Assembly (NCBI GenBank): GCA_016212795.1
Contig: JACRDT010000007.1
Location: 235,627 to 299,626 of the forward strand
Length of the DNA stretch: 64,000 bases
Reading direction: 5' to 3'
Source: Elusimicrobiota bacterium
GTDB lineage: Bacteria > Elusimicrobiota > Elusimicrobia > UBA1565 > UBA9628
Below the pieces are notes generated by a model. It saw only the letters and a program-made list of their open reading frames with translations. It made no database searches and was not told where the DNA came from. This document shows, piece by piece, positions 1 to 8,049 of this stretch (the first letter of the stretch is position 1; each line of letters starts with the position of its first letter). The translations under genes and the position numbers were made by a program.

Positions 1-956
1 GGCAGGCCGCCCACCCCCAGGGCGATGGCGGCCAGCGCCATGACGAGGTAATTGGGGAAGATCCCGAGGGTCGGGATCAGCATGCTGAGGGGGCCGTGCG
101 CCAGGGCCGGCTGCGCGACCCCGGCGAGCGTCTGGAAAGGCGTGGCGTTGAGCATCGTCGGGACGAAGGCCAGCGCGCCCAGCAGCCCCGAGAGGACGCC
201 GTAGCGCTTCCACGCGGGCCACGACGCGGGCCCGGGTTCCGTCTGGCGGGGTTTTGGCGAGGGTCCCTCGGCTGCGGGACCCAGGCGAGGACCCTCCCCG
301 GCCGCCGGAGAGGCCTGCGTCGGCACCGCGTCGAGGGCCCGTCCCGTCCCGCCGATGTCGCCGTCGAAGAGCCTGCGACCGGCCCAGCCGTCGTCCACCT
401 TGGCACCGAGTTTCGCCCCGGCCACCGTGTCCGCCCGCAGGATCGCAAGGCGCACGGCCAGGCCGCTCCCCGTCGGTAGCGGAAGCGGCACGCTTGCGCC
501 GGAGACGCTTGGCGCGGCCAGGAGTCCGGCGCTCCCGATGGTCTTGGCGGCGTCCAGGTCCTTGGCCTGTGACGGGTCGGAGGCCGCGCCGGAGACGGCG
601 GCGGGCCCCTGATGGTCGGCGGCCGGCGCCGCATCGGAGGCGTGGGGCGCGGGCGGGGTCGCCGGGTTCTCCGCGGGTCCATGGACCAAGGGGGATGGGA
701 GGGCCGGGAGGACCTCCGCGCCCGGCGCCTGGTGCCAGGCCGGCGCCGGCGTCCGCCCGACGGCGCCCAAGACCGGGATCAGCGACACGGTCGGGATGGG
801 GTTCACCGGGTCCGATGGGAAAAGACCGCTGTCCCCGGGCCTTCCGACCGCGCCGTACGACCCGCCGCCGCGAGCGGCAGCCGGCGCGGTCCTGACCTGC
901 GCCGCGGCGGGCCACGCCGCGAACAGCAGGACGCAGAGCGGCAACGTTCTCCTCAT
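1..956 (-). CDS. Secreted or membrane protein with Pro/Ala-rich linker, unknown function, partial
   Basis: I do not recognise this gene; it runs off the left edge, so only the first 318 residues are visible. The start at 956 gives a clear signal peptide (MRRTLPLCVLLFAAWPAAAQ). It is followed by about 220 residues rich in Ala, Pro and Gly without an evident fold, then at roughly residues 235-318 by hydrophobic stretches (GVLSGLLGALAFVPTML; YLVMALAAIALGVGGLP) that look like membrane helices. Around residues 147-165 the linker carries a family B repeat peptide (APSVSGASVPLPLPTGSG). The pattern is an exported N-terminus with a long linker leading into a membrane domain; which enzyme or transporter that domain is cannot be seen here. 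No strong ribosome binding site precedes the ATG. Confidence 0.7.
   Translation of the reverse strand, partial: MRRTLPLCVLLFAAWPAAAQVRTAPAAARGGGSYGAVGRPGDSGLFPSDPVNPIPTVSLIPVLGAVGRTPAPAWHQAPGAEVLPALPSPLVHGPAENPATPPAPHASDAAPAADHQGPAAVSGAASDPSQAKDLDAAKTIGSAGLLAAPSVSGASVPLPLPTGSGLAVRLAILRADTVAGAKLGAKVDDGWAGRRLFDGDIGGTGRALDAVPTQASPAAGEGPRLGPAAEGPSPKPRQTEPGPASWPAWKRYGVLSGLLGALAFVPTMLNATPFQTLAGVAQPALAHGPLSMLIPTLGIFPNYLVMALAAIALGVGGL
461..519 (-). repeat. Family B in-frame repeat, copy B1
   Basis: A 59-bp unit bounded by an imperfect inverted repeat (GGCCGCTCCC at the left, GGCGCGGCC at the right), read in frame on the minus strand as APSVSGASVPLPLPTGSG. It has the same length and layout as copy B4 at 34376-34434 but is more diverged in the core (GGAGACGCTTGG in place of AGAAACGCCGGG). 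Confidence 0.7.
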
Positions 957-995
957 GGGGATAGTATGGCGGCGAGGGCGCCGCCGGGCAAGGGG

Positions 996-1841
996 CTAAC
1001 GGCCCATGATCCGGGCCGAAGGTCCCGGGGCTCGCGACGGCGCCGAGACCTCTCGCTCGGTCTTGGCGCAGCGTTCGGGCACCGGCCCGGGCTGTTGTTC
1101 CCGGCTCCAACAGATCAACCGCTGCGGTCCGTCCCAGGAGGCCGCGGTCTCTTCCCTGACGGTGACCAGCGCCACCCTGCGTCGCGCCGCCTTGAGATAG
1201 AGGCGGTTGGCCAGCCTGGCCGCCGGCAGGAGCCGGCGCTCGAAGAAGGTCATCGGCAGCCCCCAGCGCTCGGCGTCCTCCACCCCGTAGTCCACGAGGT
1301 CGAAGGCGGGACGGAGGGCCTTCCTTCGCGGGCCGCCCTGCGCGGCGAACCCGAGGATGTCCTCGTAGACGGCCGGGAACGGGCTCGAGACGACCACCGC
1401 TTCCGACAGGCTCCCAAGGCGCTCCAGGGGCTCCACGGCCCGGTCGAGGGCCTTGCGCATCGGCCCGCGGAGCACGAAACGGGACTTGAGGTCCAGGTGC
1501 ACGTAGGCCAGGCGGCGGCCGCGGCGAGCGAGCTTCTCCACGAAGGCGCCGAACTCCTCGACCCCGGGCATGGCGGCCGCCGGCAGGCCCGCCACGGGGC
1601 GGCCCGCGAAGGTCTCGTCGTGCCAGAGCACGAAGGTCCCCTCGCGCGTGAGTTGGAGGTCGACTTCCACCGAGTCCGAGGCGACGTCCGCAGCGCGCAG
1701 GACCGCCTTCTGGGCGCTGCGCGCTCCGGCGAAGACGGGGGACGCCGCCGACACGGCCGGAAGAGGAGGCTTGCCAGCCGCGCCGACGGCGCGCGCAGCC
1801 AGCAGGAAGGCCGCCGTCAACGCCGCGGCCGAGGGTCTCAT
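996..1841 (-). CDS. Exported glycerophosphodiester phosphodiesterase-like protein, first catalytic motif missing
   Basis: 281 residues with a signal peptide (MRPSAAALTAAFLLAARAVGAAG). The segment SVEVDLQLTREGTFVLWHDE matches the core of the GDPD family, with the metal-binding Glu and Asp of ElD and the second catalytic His of HDE. In the family this core is preceded by an AHRG..PENT motif with the other catalytic His-Arg; here the corresponding stretch reads AGARSAQKAVLRAADVA, so that His and Arg are absent. The ATG overlaps the stop of lpd by 4 nt (ATGA), so it is the last gene of the dehydrogenase chain and probably translationally coupled. It may be a non-catalytic or re-purposed TIM-barrel protein; a simple hydrolase of glycerophosphodiesters is less likely. 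Confidence 0.75.
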   Translation of the reverse strand: MRPSAAALTAAFLLAARAVGAAGKPPLPAVSAASPVFAGARSAQKAVLRAADVASDSVEVDLQLTREGTFVLWHDETFAGRPVAGLPAAAMPGVEEFGAFVEKLARRGRRLAYVHLDLKSRFVLRGPMRKALDRAVEPLERLGSLSEAVVVSSPFPAVYEDILGFAAQGGPRRKALRPAFDLVDYGVEDAERWGLPMTFFERRLLPAARLANRLYLKAARRRVALVTVREETAASWDGPQRLICWSREQQPGPVPERCAKTEREVSAPSRAPGPSARIMGR

Positions 1842-3325
1842 CGGGCGGGCAGGATGTGGATGGCCGAGCCCAGGGCCGCCTCGCAGGCCTCCATGAAGGC
1901 CTCCGGCAGCGTCGGGTGGGGGTGCATGGTATGGGCGACGTCCTCGAGCCGCGCCTTGAGCCTGAGCGCGAGGCACGCCTCGCCGATGATGTCGCCGGCG
2001 TGGGGGCCGACGATGGAGACGCCCAGGATGAGGTGGCTGGACTTCTCGGCCACGACCTTCACGAACCCCTCGGTCTCCCGCATGGCCTGGGCCCGGCCGC
2101 AGGCGGCGAAGGGGAACCGCCCCGCGATGGTCTCGGCGCCGCGCTCGGCCGCCTGGCTCTCGGTCTCTCCGACCGTGGCGACCTCGGGGTCGGTGAAGAC
2201 CGCCGCCGGGACGGGACCCAGGTCGCGGGGTGCCGCGCCCGTGATGGCCTCCGCCGCCAGGAGGGCCTCGGCCGAGGCTTTGTGCGCGAGGTAGGGCGGG
2301 CCAGCGATGTCGCCGGCCGCGAAGATGTGGCCGGCGCTCGTGCGGCAGGAGCGGTCGATGACGATGTGGCCCTTGGCGTCGGTACGCACGCCCGCGGCCT
2401 CCAGCCCCAGGCCTTGCGTGGAAGGGGCCCGGCCGACGCTCACGATGACGGCCGAAGCCTCCACGGTCCTCTCGCCCTGCGGGGTCTCGACGAGGATCTC
2501 GCGCCCCGGCGCGGCCGGCGAAGTTCCGCTCCCGGCCGTGCCGGGGGTGGCGCCCGAAGGGCGTTTGGGGTCCCCCGGCGCGGCCGGCGAAGTTCCGCTC
2601 CCGGCCGTGCCGGGGGCCTTGGCCCTGGAGCCCACCAGGACCTCGACGCCCAGGCGCTGCAGGCTGCGGGACACGACGGCGGCCAGGTCGCTCTCCAGGC
2701 CCGGCAGGATCTGAGGCATGAACTCCACGACGGTCACTTTCGAGCCGAGCTTCGCGAAGATGGTCCCGAGCTCCAATCCGATCGCGCCGCCGCCGATGAC
2801 GGCGAGGGCGGCGGGCGGCTCCTTGAGGTCGAGCGCCTCCCTGCTCGAGAGGCACCACCGGCCGTCGAAGGGGAACCCGGGGAGGGCGATGGGGCGCGTC
2901 CCCGTCGCGATGAGCGCGTTCTGGAATCCGACCGTCTCGGTCCGGGCGCCGGCGACGACGCGCGCTTCCCGGGGCGAGGTGAACTCGGCGCTGCCAGCCA
3001 TGACCTCGACGCCGTTGGCCTTGGCCAGGGTGCCGATGTTGCGGGCGAGCGCCCCGAGCAGCTGGGATTTCCACGCCTGGAGCCTGGCCCCGTCCATCCT
3101 GACGCCTTCGGCGGTGAGGCCCGGCTGCAGGCCTTTGCCCACCCGATGGGCGAGCCAGGAGGCGTTGATGAGCGCTTTGGACGGGATGCACCCGTAGTTG
3201 AGGCACTCCCCCCCGAGCTTGTCATGGTCGACCAGGACGACCTTGCGGCCGAGCCTCGCGAGCCTGATGGCTCCGACGTAGCCGGCCGGTCCTGCGCCGA
3301 CGACCAGGACGTCGGCGGTCGTCAC
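1838..3325 (-). CDS. lpd: Dihydrolipoamide dehydrogenase (E3)
   Basis: 495 residues. E3 reoxidises the dihydrolipoyl arm of 2-oxoacid dehydrogenases with FAD and NAD+. Visible are the N-terminal FAD motif VGAGPAGYVGA, the redox disulfide GGECLNYGCIPSK (Cys41 and Cys46), the NAD motif VIGGGAIGLELG, the second FAD motif IFAAGDIAG, and the C-terminal active-site HPHPTLPE. The start is GTG, overlapping the E2 stop as GTGA. Odd: residues about 237-274, a beta-hairpin loop of the NAD domain, are replaced by a 38-residue Gly/Pro/Ala insert encoded by the family A palindromic repeat. Everything on both sides aligns with ordinary E3, so the enzyme probably tolerates the insert as a surface loop. Confidence 0.95.
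   Translation of the reverse strand: MTTADVLVVGAGPAGYVGAIRLARLGRKVVLVDHDKLGGECLNYGCIPSKALINASWLAHRVGKGLQPGLTAEGVRMDGARLQAWKSQLLGALARNIGTLAKANGVEVMAGSAEFTSPREARVVAGARTETVGFQNALIATGTRPIALPGFPFDGRWCLSSREALDLKEPPAALAVIGGGAIGLELGTIFAKLGSKVTVVEFMPQILPGLESDLAAVVSRSLQRLGVEVLVGSRAKAPGTAGSGTSPAAPGDPKRPSGATPGTAGSGTSPAAPGREILVETPQGERTVEASAVIVSVGRAPSTQGLGLEAAGVRTDAKGHIVIDRSCRTSAGHIFAAGDIAGPPYLAHKASAEALLAAEAITGAAPRDLGPVPAAVFTDPEVATVGETESQAAERGAETIAGRFPFAACGRAQAMRETEGFVKVVAEKSSHLILGVSIVGPHAGDIIGEACLALRLKARLEDVAHTMHPHPTLPEAFMEACEAALGSAIHILPAR
2504..2616 (-). repeat. Family A in-frame palindromic element, doublet inside lpd
   Basis: Two 44-bp copies (2504-2547 and 2573-2616) separated by a 25-bp spacer, a 69-bp period. 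Each copy is a palindrome: left arm CCCCGGCGCGGCCGG, right arm CCGGCCGTGCCGGGG, matching at 14 of 15 positions around a 14-nt loop. The spacer holds its own hairpin CGCCC-GAA-GGGCG. Because 69 is a multiple of three, the frame stays open and encodes twice the peptide PGTAGSGTSPAAPG joined by DPKRPSGA. The same unit recurs at 24346-24429. Confidence 0.9.
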
Positions 3326-5070
3326 GCCAGGCTCCGCGGCGCCTCGATGCGCCGGGCCAGCGCCCCGAGGAACGCCGCCGCCTGGACGGGGTCCGAGACG
3401 CGGCGGTCGTAGGCGAGGGCCAGGTTGATCCGCCATCGGGCATGGATCCCTCCGCCGATGACGACCGCCCTCTCGTGGGCGCGGGTCAGGCCGAGGGCCG
3501 ATGCCTCGGGCGCGTTGATCGTCGGGAAGGAGAAGATCGACCCGCTCGAGGTGATCGGGGTCACCGTGAAGGTGGCGCCGTGCAGCTCGTCTTCCGGTAT
3601 CCGCCGTTCGCGGACCCGGCCGGGCAGCTTGTCGATCTCGGCGGCGAGCGTCCAGAAGTCCCTCTTCTGGGCGTCCTTGATGACCGGGACGAGCAGGCTG
3701 TGCCCCGCGGGCAGGGCCAGCCCGATGTCGCAGCCGCGCCGCCTCGTGATGCCGGCCCCGTCGTCGAAGAGGTGGGCGTTGAAGTCGGGGAACTCGGGGA
3801 GGGTCTTCGCGAGCGCCCGGATGACGAAGACGAGCTCGGAGAGGTCCACCCGCCGCTTGGCCGCTTCGGGCTGCAGCTCGCGCAGCAGCAGGCGCAGGGC
3901 GGTCGCGTCCGCCTCGCCGTTGGCGTAGGCGTGGGGGATGGTGCGCCAGCTGTGGGCGATCCTCTCGGCGGCGCGCCGCCTGGGGCCTACGAACGGCATC
4001 CTGTCGTCTTCCGTCGAGGATAAATCCTGCGTCGTCGGCGCGGGGGCAGAGGCCGCGGGCGGAGGCGGCATGGCCGCGGGAGGCGGCGCAGCGGGGGCCG
4101 GCTCGGGCGCGACGGCGGGGGGCGCGATGCCTGCCCACGGCATCGGCACGCTGGGAGCGGGCGGGAACGTCATCGCCAAGGGCGGCGCTTCGAAAGGCGC
4201 CTCCGGCTGGAGGAGGACGGCGGCGTCCGTCGTTTCCGAGGGGGATCCTTCCGAGGCAGGCTCGTCGGGGAGCGGGCAGAAGTACTCGTCTTCCGGCTCG
4301 ATCGGCGCCTGCGCGCCTTCCTTGAGCGCGCTGGCACCGGGCGAGAGGAGGACATCCGCGCCCGGCGCTTTCTCAGGGACAGGGGCGGAGGCGGGCGTCG
4401 TCGCCCGGGGCTCGGCCGGCGGCTCGGACCCGGAGGGGAGCTTGAAGACCGGGATCTCAGGCAGGTCGTCCTTGGCCGCCGGGGGAACTTCCTGCGGCCC
4501 TCCGACCGTCTCTGGCTGCGCGGGAGGCGGCGGCGCGGGAGGCTCGTCGTATGCCGGCGTCGGGGCTTTCGCGGGCGTCTGCTCGGGGACCGGGCCGGGT
4601 TCGGCCGCCTTGCGCACGTCGGATTCCATGATCCGGCCGTGGGGGCCGGTGCCCGCGACGTTAGCCAGGTCGATGTTCAGTTCGCTGGCGAGCCTGCGGA
4701 CCGCCGGGAGCGCCAGGATGGGCGGCGGCTGCGCGCCTTCCATATCCGCGCCCGGCTTCCCGACGAGGGGATTGGGCGGGAGGAGGATGGTCCTGTCTTC
4801 CGGGGGCGTGCTCTTGGGCGCGGCGTGTAGAGGAGAGTCCTCGGGCCTGAGGATGGCGACGAGCTGGCGGAGCCTCACCTTGTCGCCGACCCTGGCGACT
4901 TGCTTGAGCAGGGTCCCGGCCCTGGGGCACGGGACGGAGACCTCGTCGTCGCCGGCGAGCACCCTGCAGAGGGGCTGGTTTTCGGCGACGTTCTCCCCTT
5001 CGCGGGCATCCCAGCCGATCAGTTCCGCCTCGGTGGGCACGGTATCGGGCAATCTGAATTCGTAGAGCAT
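3322..5070 (-). CDS. Dihydrolipoyl acyltransferase-like E2, lipoyl lysine and catalytic histidine both replaced
   Basis: 582 residues with E2 architecture. Residues 1-78 are a lipoyl-type domain; about 130-172 a peripheral-subunit-binding domain (LPAVRRLASELNIDLANVAG, GPHGRI); then a long Ala/Pro linker; from about 350 the acyltransferase domain. Two key residues are changed. The lipoyl hairpin, normally E-T-D-K-A before VEIPSP, reads LAGDDEVSVPCP, placing Asp41 where the lipoyl-lysine should be. The active-site motif DHRxxDG reads DRRVSDP, with Arg556 for His. Both were confirmed by reading the codons. Neighbours E1alpha, E1beta and lpd show its family. It may be a structural core only, with the catalytic E2 elsewhere, or the complex may have another role. 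It ends in GTGA overlap with lpd. Confidence 0.85.
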   Translation of the reverse strand: MLYEFRLPDTVPTEAELIGWDAREGENVAENQPLCRVLAGDDEVSVPCPRAGTLLKQVARVGDKVRLRQLVAILRPEDSPLHAAPKSTPPEDRTILLPPNPLVGKPGADMEGAQPPPILALPAVRRLASELNIDLANVAGTGPHGRIMESDVRKAAEPGPVPEQTPAKAPTPAYDEPPAPPPPAQPETVGGPQEVPPAAKDDLPEIPVFKLPSGSEPPAEPRATTPASAPVPEKAPGADVLLSPGASALKEGAQAPIEPEDEYFCPLPDEPASEGSPSETTDAAVLLQPEAPFEAPPLAMTFPPAPSVPMPWAGIAPPAVAPEPAPAAPPPAAMPPPPAASAPAPTTQDLSSTEDDRMPFVGPRRRAAERIAHSWRTIPHAYANGEADATALRLLLRELQPEAAKRRVDLSELVFVIRALAKTLPEFPDFNAHLFDDGAGITRRRGCDIGLALPAGHSLLVPVIKDAQKRDFWTLAAEIDKLPGRVRERRIPEDELHGATFTVTPITSSGSIFSFPTINAPEASALGLTRAHERAVVIGGGIHARWRINLALAYDRRVSDPVQAAAFLGALARRIEAPRSLA

Positions 5071-5076
5071 GGTCGT

Positions 5077-6057
5077 TCAGTAGGACAGGGTCTCGCGGAC
5101 GGCCTTGATGACGCGGTCCTCGTCCGGGATGTAGTACTTCTCGAGTTTGAAGGCGGGCATGCGGATATCCCAGCCTCCCACTCTCCTCACCGGCGCCTGC
5201 AGCTTGAGCAGGGCCTTCTCGTGGATGAGGCAGCTGACTTCCGCCGCCCAGGAGCCGGTGTTGGGCGCCTCGTGGCAGACGACGACCCTCCCGGTCTTCG
5301 ACGCGGTCGCCACGAGGGCTTCGATGTCGATCGGGGTGAGCGTCCTGAGGTCGAGCACCTCGGCCGAGACGTTGTCCTGCTCGGCGAGGATCGCCGCCGC
5401 GCGCAGCGCGGTGTGGACCATCGAGCCCCACGCCACGATGCTGATGTCCGTCCCCTCGCGCGCCAGCCGCGCCATGCCGATGGGCGTCTCGTAGGGACCG
5501 GTGGGGACTTCCCCCTTCAGCGAGAGATAGAGCGACTTCGGCTCGAAGAAGATGACCGGGTCGGAGTCGAAGATCGCCGCGATGATGAGGCCCTTGGCGT
5601 CCTCGGGGGTGGACGGCATGACGACCTTGAGCCCCGGGGTGTGCGCGAAGTAGGCCTCGGGGCTCTCGGAGTGGAGCTCCGGCGCGCGCAGGCCCCCGCC
5701 GTGGGGCGAGCGCACGACCAGCCCGACGCTGCGCTTGCCGCAGCTCCTGCTGCGCAGCCGTCCCAGATGGCAGATGGCCTGCTCCAGGACCGAAGGCATG
5801 AAGCCGTCGTACTGGATCTCGCAGACGGGCCTCATGCCGGCCATGGCCAGCCCGATGGACGCTCCGAGGATGCCCAGCTCCGCCAGCGGGGTGTCCATGA
5901 CCCGGTCCTCGCCGAAGGACTGCTGCAGCCCCTCGGTGACGCGGAAGATCCCGCCTTTGCGCCCGACGTCCTTGCCCAGGATGATGACGTTCGGGTCGGT
6001 CTCCATGGCCTGGCGCAGGCCCTGGTTGACGGCTTGGGCCAGATTGAGCTCGGGCAT
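5077..6057 (-). CDS. pdhB: Pyruvate dehydrogenase-type E1 component, beta subunit
   Basis: 326 residues, the usual length for E1 beta. It forms the alpha2beta2 thiamin-diphosphate decarboxylase that feeds acyl groups to E2. Family segments are intact: ILGKDVGRKGGIFRVTEGL, DTPLAELGILGASIGLA, VVRSPHGGG and HSESPEAYFAHTPGLKVVMP, which includes the conserved His of the family, and DPVIFFEPKSLY. The ATG shares one base with the stop of the E1 alpha gene (TGATG), and 6 nt separate its stop from the E2 start, so alpha, beta and E2 form one coupled unit. Substrate (pyruvate or branched-chain 2-oxoacid) is inferred from the Bacillus PdhA-like alpha subunit; the sequence alone does not fix it. Confidence 0.9.
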   Translation of the reverse strand: MPELNLAQAVNQGLRQAMETDPNVIILGKDVGRKGGIFRVTEGLQQSFGEDRVMDTPLAELGILGASIGLAMAGMRPVCEIQYDGFMPSVLEQAICHLGRLRSRSCGKRSVGLVVRSPHGGGLRAPELHSESPEAYFAHTPGLKVVMPSTPEDAKGLIIAAIFDSDPVIFFEPKSLYLSLKGEVPTGPYETPIGMARLAREGTDISIVAWGSMVHTALRAAAILAEQDNVSAEVLDLRTLTPIDIEALVATASKTGRVVVCHEAPNTGSWAAEVSCLIHEKALLKLQAPVRRVGGWDIRMPAFKLEKYYIPDEDRVIKAVRETLSY

Positions 6058-7166
6058 CAGGGGAAGCTCCCTTCGACGGGCGGCAGCGCGTCGATCTCGT
6101 TGCGGGAGCGCTTGATCTCCAGGATGGCCTCGAGCTCCTTGCGCTGCTCCCGCAGGTGCCATGGCGCGCAGGCGTAGTTGTAGGAGAACATGTTCAAGGG
6201 GTTGGGCGGCAGCGCCCCCTCGAACTCCTCGGTCTCGTATCTCACCAGGGCTTCGGATTCGATCTTGAGCCGGATCTCCTTGTTGTCGTCCCAGAGCCCC
6301 TTGGACGCCAGGTGCTTGCGGAGCCTGGCCACGGGGTCCTTCCTCTTCCAGTCCTCGTAGTCCGCGGTGGGGCTCTCGCCCTTGGCCTGGGTCCCGGGGC
6401 GGTAGATGTCGCACTCGGCCACGGTGGGGCCCTCGCCCCGGCGGGCGCGGGCGACCGCCTCGGACACGGCCTGGTGGACGGCCAGCGGGTCGTTGCCGTC
6501 GACCTGGATCGCGGCGGCGCCGTAGGCGAAGGCCTTCTGCGCGATGGTCTCGGGGCCTCGCTCGCGGGCCGGGCCCGCCCCCCCGTACCGGTTGTTCTCG
6601 ACGAGGTAGACCACGGGAAGGCCCAGGCGGCCCGCGAGGGTCATCGACTCGTGGAAGTCGCCTTTCGCCGTCGCGCCGTCCCCGAGGTAGGCCAGCACGA
6701 CCGCGTCTTCCTTGCGCAGCTTCGCGGCCCAGCCGAGGCCCGCGGCCTGCGTAAGGTGCGTCCCGACCGGGAAGGAGAAGATCATGTCGTTGGACCCTTC
6801 CGGGAGCCTCAGGCCGCGCTCGTCTCCCGCCCAGTAGAGCAGGATGTACCTGAACTTGAGCCCCCTCGCGTGGTACGCCCCGTGGCCGCGGTAGGTGGGC
6901 ACCATCCAGTCCTTGGGCGTGAGGACGAGCGGGGGCACGATCTGCGTCGCTTCCTGCCCGAGCAGCTGGGGATAGGCGCCGAGCTTGTTCTGGCGCTGCA
7001 TGGCGGCGGCCTTCTCGTCGAAGATCCTCAGCTCGACCATCTTCTTGTAGACGTCGAGGAGCGTCTCGTCGGTGACGTCCACGGCGACGCCCGGGTCGAC
7101 GCGCCCCTCGGCGTCGAGCAGCTCGAGGCGGTCCACTTCGAATCGCGCGACGGTCTTAAGCGCCAT
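6057..7166 (-). CDS. pdhA: Pyruvate dehydrogenase-type E1 component, alpha subunit
   Basis: 369 residues. The thiamin-diphosphate motif is clear: GDGATAKGDFHESM followed by VVYLVENNRYGG. ETIAQKAFAYGAAAIQVDGND, the PEG segment and the stretch KDPVARLRKHLASKGLW resemble Bacillus-type PdhA more than branched-chain enzymes. Odd: the loop that usually reads YRxGPHTxxDDP and carries a conserved His reads YRPGTQAKGESPTAD, with Gln in its place. Its ATG lies inside the end of lipA (11-nt overlap), so lipoyl synthase and the dehydrogenase are translated from one message. Confidence 0.9.
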   Translation of the reverse strand: MALKTVARFEVDRLELLDAEGRVDPGVAVDVTDETLLDVYKKMVELRIFDEKAAAMQRQNKLGAYPQLLGQEATQIVPPLVLTPKDWMVPTYRGHGAYHARGLKFRYILLYWAGDERGLRLPEGSNDMIFSFPVGTHLTQAAGLGWAAKLRKEDAVVLAYLGDGATAKGDFHESMTLAGRLGLPVVYLVENNRYGGAGPARERGPETIAQKAFAYGAAAIQVDGNDPLAVHQAVSEAVARARRGEGPTVAECDIYRPGTQAKGESPTADYEDWKRKDPVARLRKHLASKGLWDDNKEIRLKIESEALVRYETEEFEGALPPNPLNMFSYNYACAPWHLREQRKELEAILEIKRSRNEIDALPPVEGSFP

Positions 7167-8049
7167 GATCCTCCTTCCCGTCGACCGACAGTTCGGCGGC
7201 CCGATAGGAGCTGCGCGCGAGCGGGGCGGCGGCGACTCGCAGGAAACCCATCGTCCGGGCGGCGGCGCCCCAGCGTTCGAAGCGCTCCGGGGCGACGTAC
7301 TCCCGGACCGGGAGGTGCCGGCCGGCGGCGGCCGGCCGCAGGTACTGCCCGATCGTCAGGATGGAGACGCCGGCCTCGCGCAGGTCGAGCAGGGCGGCCC
7401 GGACCTCCGCGTCGGTCTCGCCGAGCCCCAACATTAGCGACGACTTGGTCCTGACCCCGGGCGAGAGCCGGCGGGCGGCCTTGAGCAGCCCGAGGGAGCG
7501 CTGATAGCCGCATCGGGCGTCCCGGGCCAGCCGGCCGATCCGTTCCACCGTCTCGATGTTGTGGCCGAGGACCGCCGGCCCGGCGTCGAGCACGGCGGCC
7601 AGCGCGTCCTCGTCGCCCTGGAAATCCCCCACCAAGGCCTCGAGAGCCGTAGCCGGCGAGCGCGCCTTGATCCTTCTCAGGCAGGCGGCGAGGTGCCCGG
7701 CGCCGCCGTCGGCCAGGTCGTCCCGGCAGACCATGGTGACGACGGCGTAGCCGAGCCCCAGCTCGGCGATGGTCAAGGCGAGGTTGTCGGGCTCGAGCGG
7801 GTCCGGGGCCTCGGGGCGTCCGCAGGGCACGCCGCAGAACCGGCAGCCCCGTGTGCAGCGAGGCCCCAGGACCATGAAGGTGGCGGTGCCAGCGTCCCAG
7901 CATTCCCCCATGTTGGGGCAGCGCGCCTCGACGCACACCGTGTTCAGCCCCCGCCGTTCGCAGCGGTCCCTGATGCGGAGGGCTCTCTCTCCCCCGCCCA
8001 GCCTGACCTTGAGCCAGGGCGGCAGCCGGGTCGTCGTCGCGCTAACCAT
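7156..8049 (-). CDS. lipA: Lipoyl synthase (radical SAM)
   Basis: 297 residues. LipA inserts two sulfurs into octanoyl chains on lipoyl domains. Both cluster motifs are complete: the auxiliary cluster CVEARCPNMGEC and the radical-SAM cluster CTRGCRFC, plus the C-terminal RSSY motif that ligates the auxiliary cluster. The segment VCRDDLADGGAGHL is typical of the family. It starts with ATG inside the last codons of trxB (8-nt overlap) and overlaps the E1 alpha start by 11 nt. An intact LipA next to an E2 whose lipoyl domain has no target lysine means its substrate must lie in another protein, for example glycine cleavage H protein or a second E2, neither of which is in this window. Confidence 0.95.
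   Translation of the reverse strand: MVSATTTRLPPWLKVRLGGGERALRIRDRCERRGLNTVCVEARCPNMGECWDAGTATFMVLGPRCTRGCRFCGVPCGRPEAPDPLEPDNLALTIAELGLGYAVVTMVCRDDLADGGAGHLAACLRRIKARSPATALEALVGDFQGDEDALAAVLDAGPAVLGHNIETVERIGRLARDARCGYQRSLGLLKAARRLSPGVRTKSSLMLGLGETDAEVRAALLDLREAGVSILTIGQYLRPAAAGRHLPVREYVAPERFERWGAAARTMGFLRVAAAPLARSSYRAAELSVDGKEDHGA

Noticed and set aside
612..2294. Long plus-strand frames over the first 5 kb (also 1856-3412, 4900-6177)
   Set aside because: Low-complexity Arg/Gly/Pro products opposite clear minus-strand genes (GDPD, lpd, E2, E1) with family motifs.
4070..4580. Pro/Ala-rich linker of E2 as another family A/B repeat
   Set aside because: It shows no palindrome and no PGVSG/PGTAG core; flexible Ala/Pro linkers are normal in E2 proteins.
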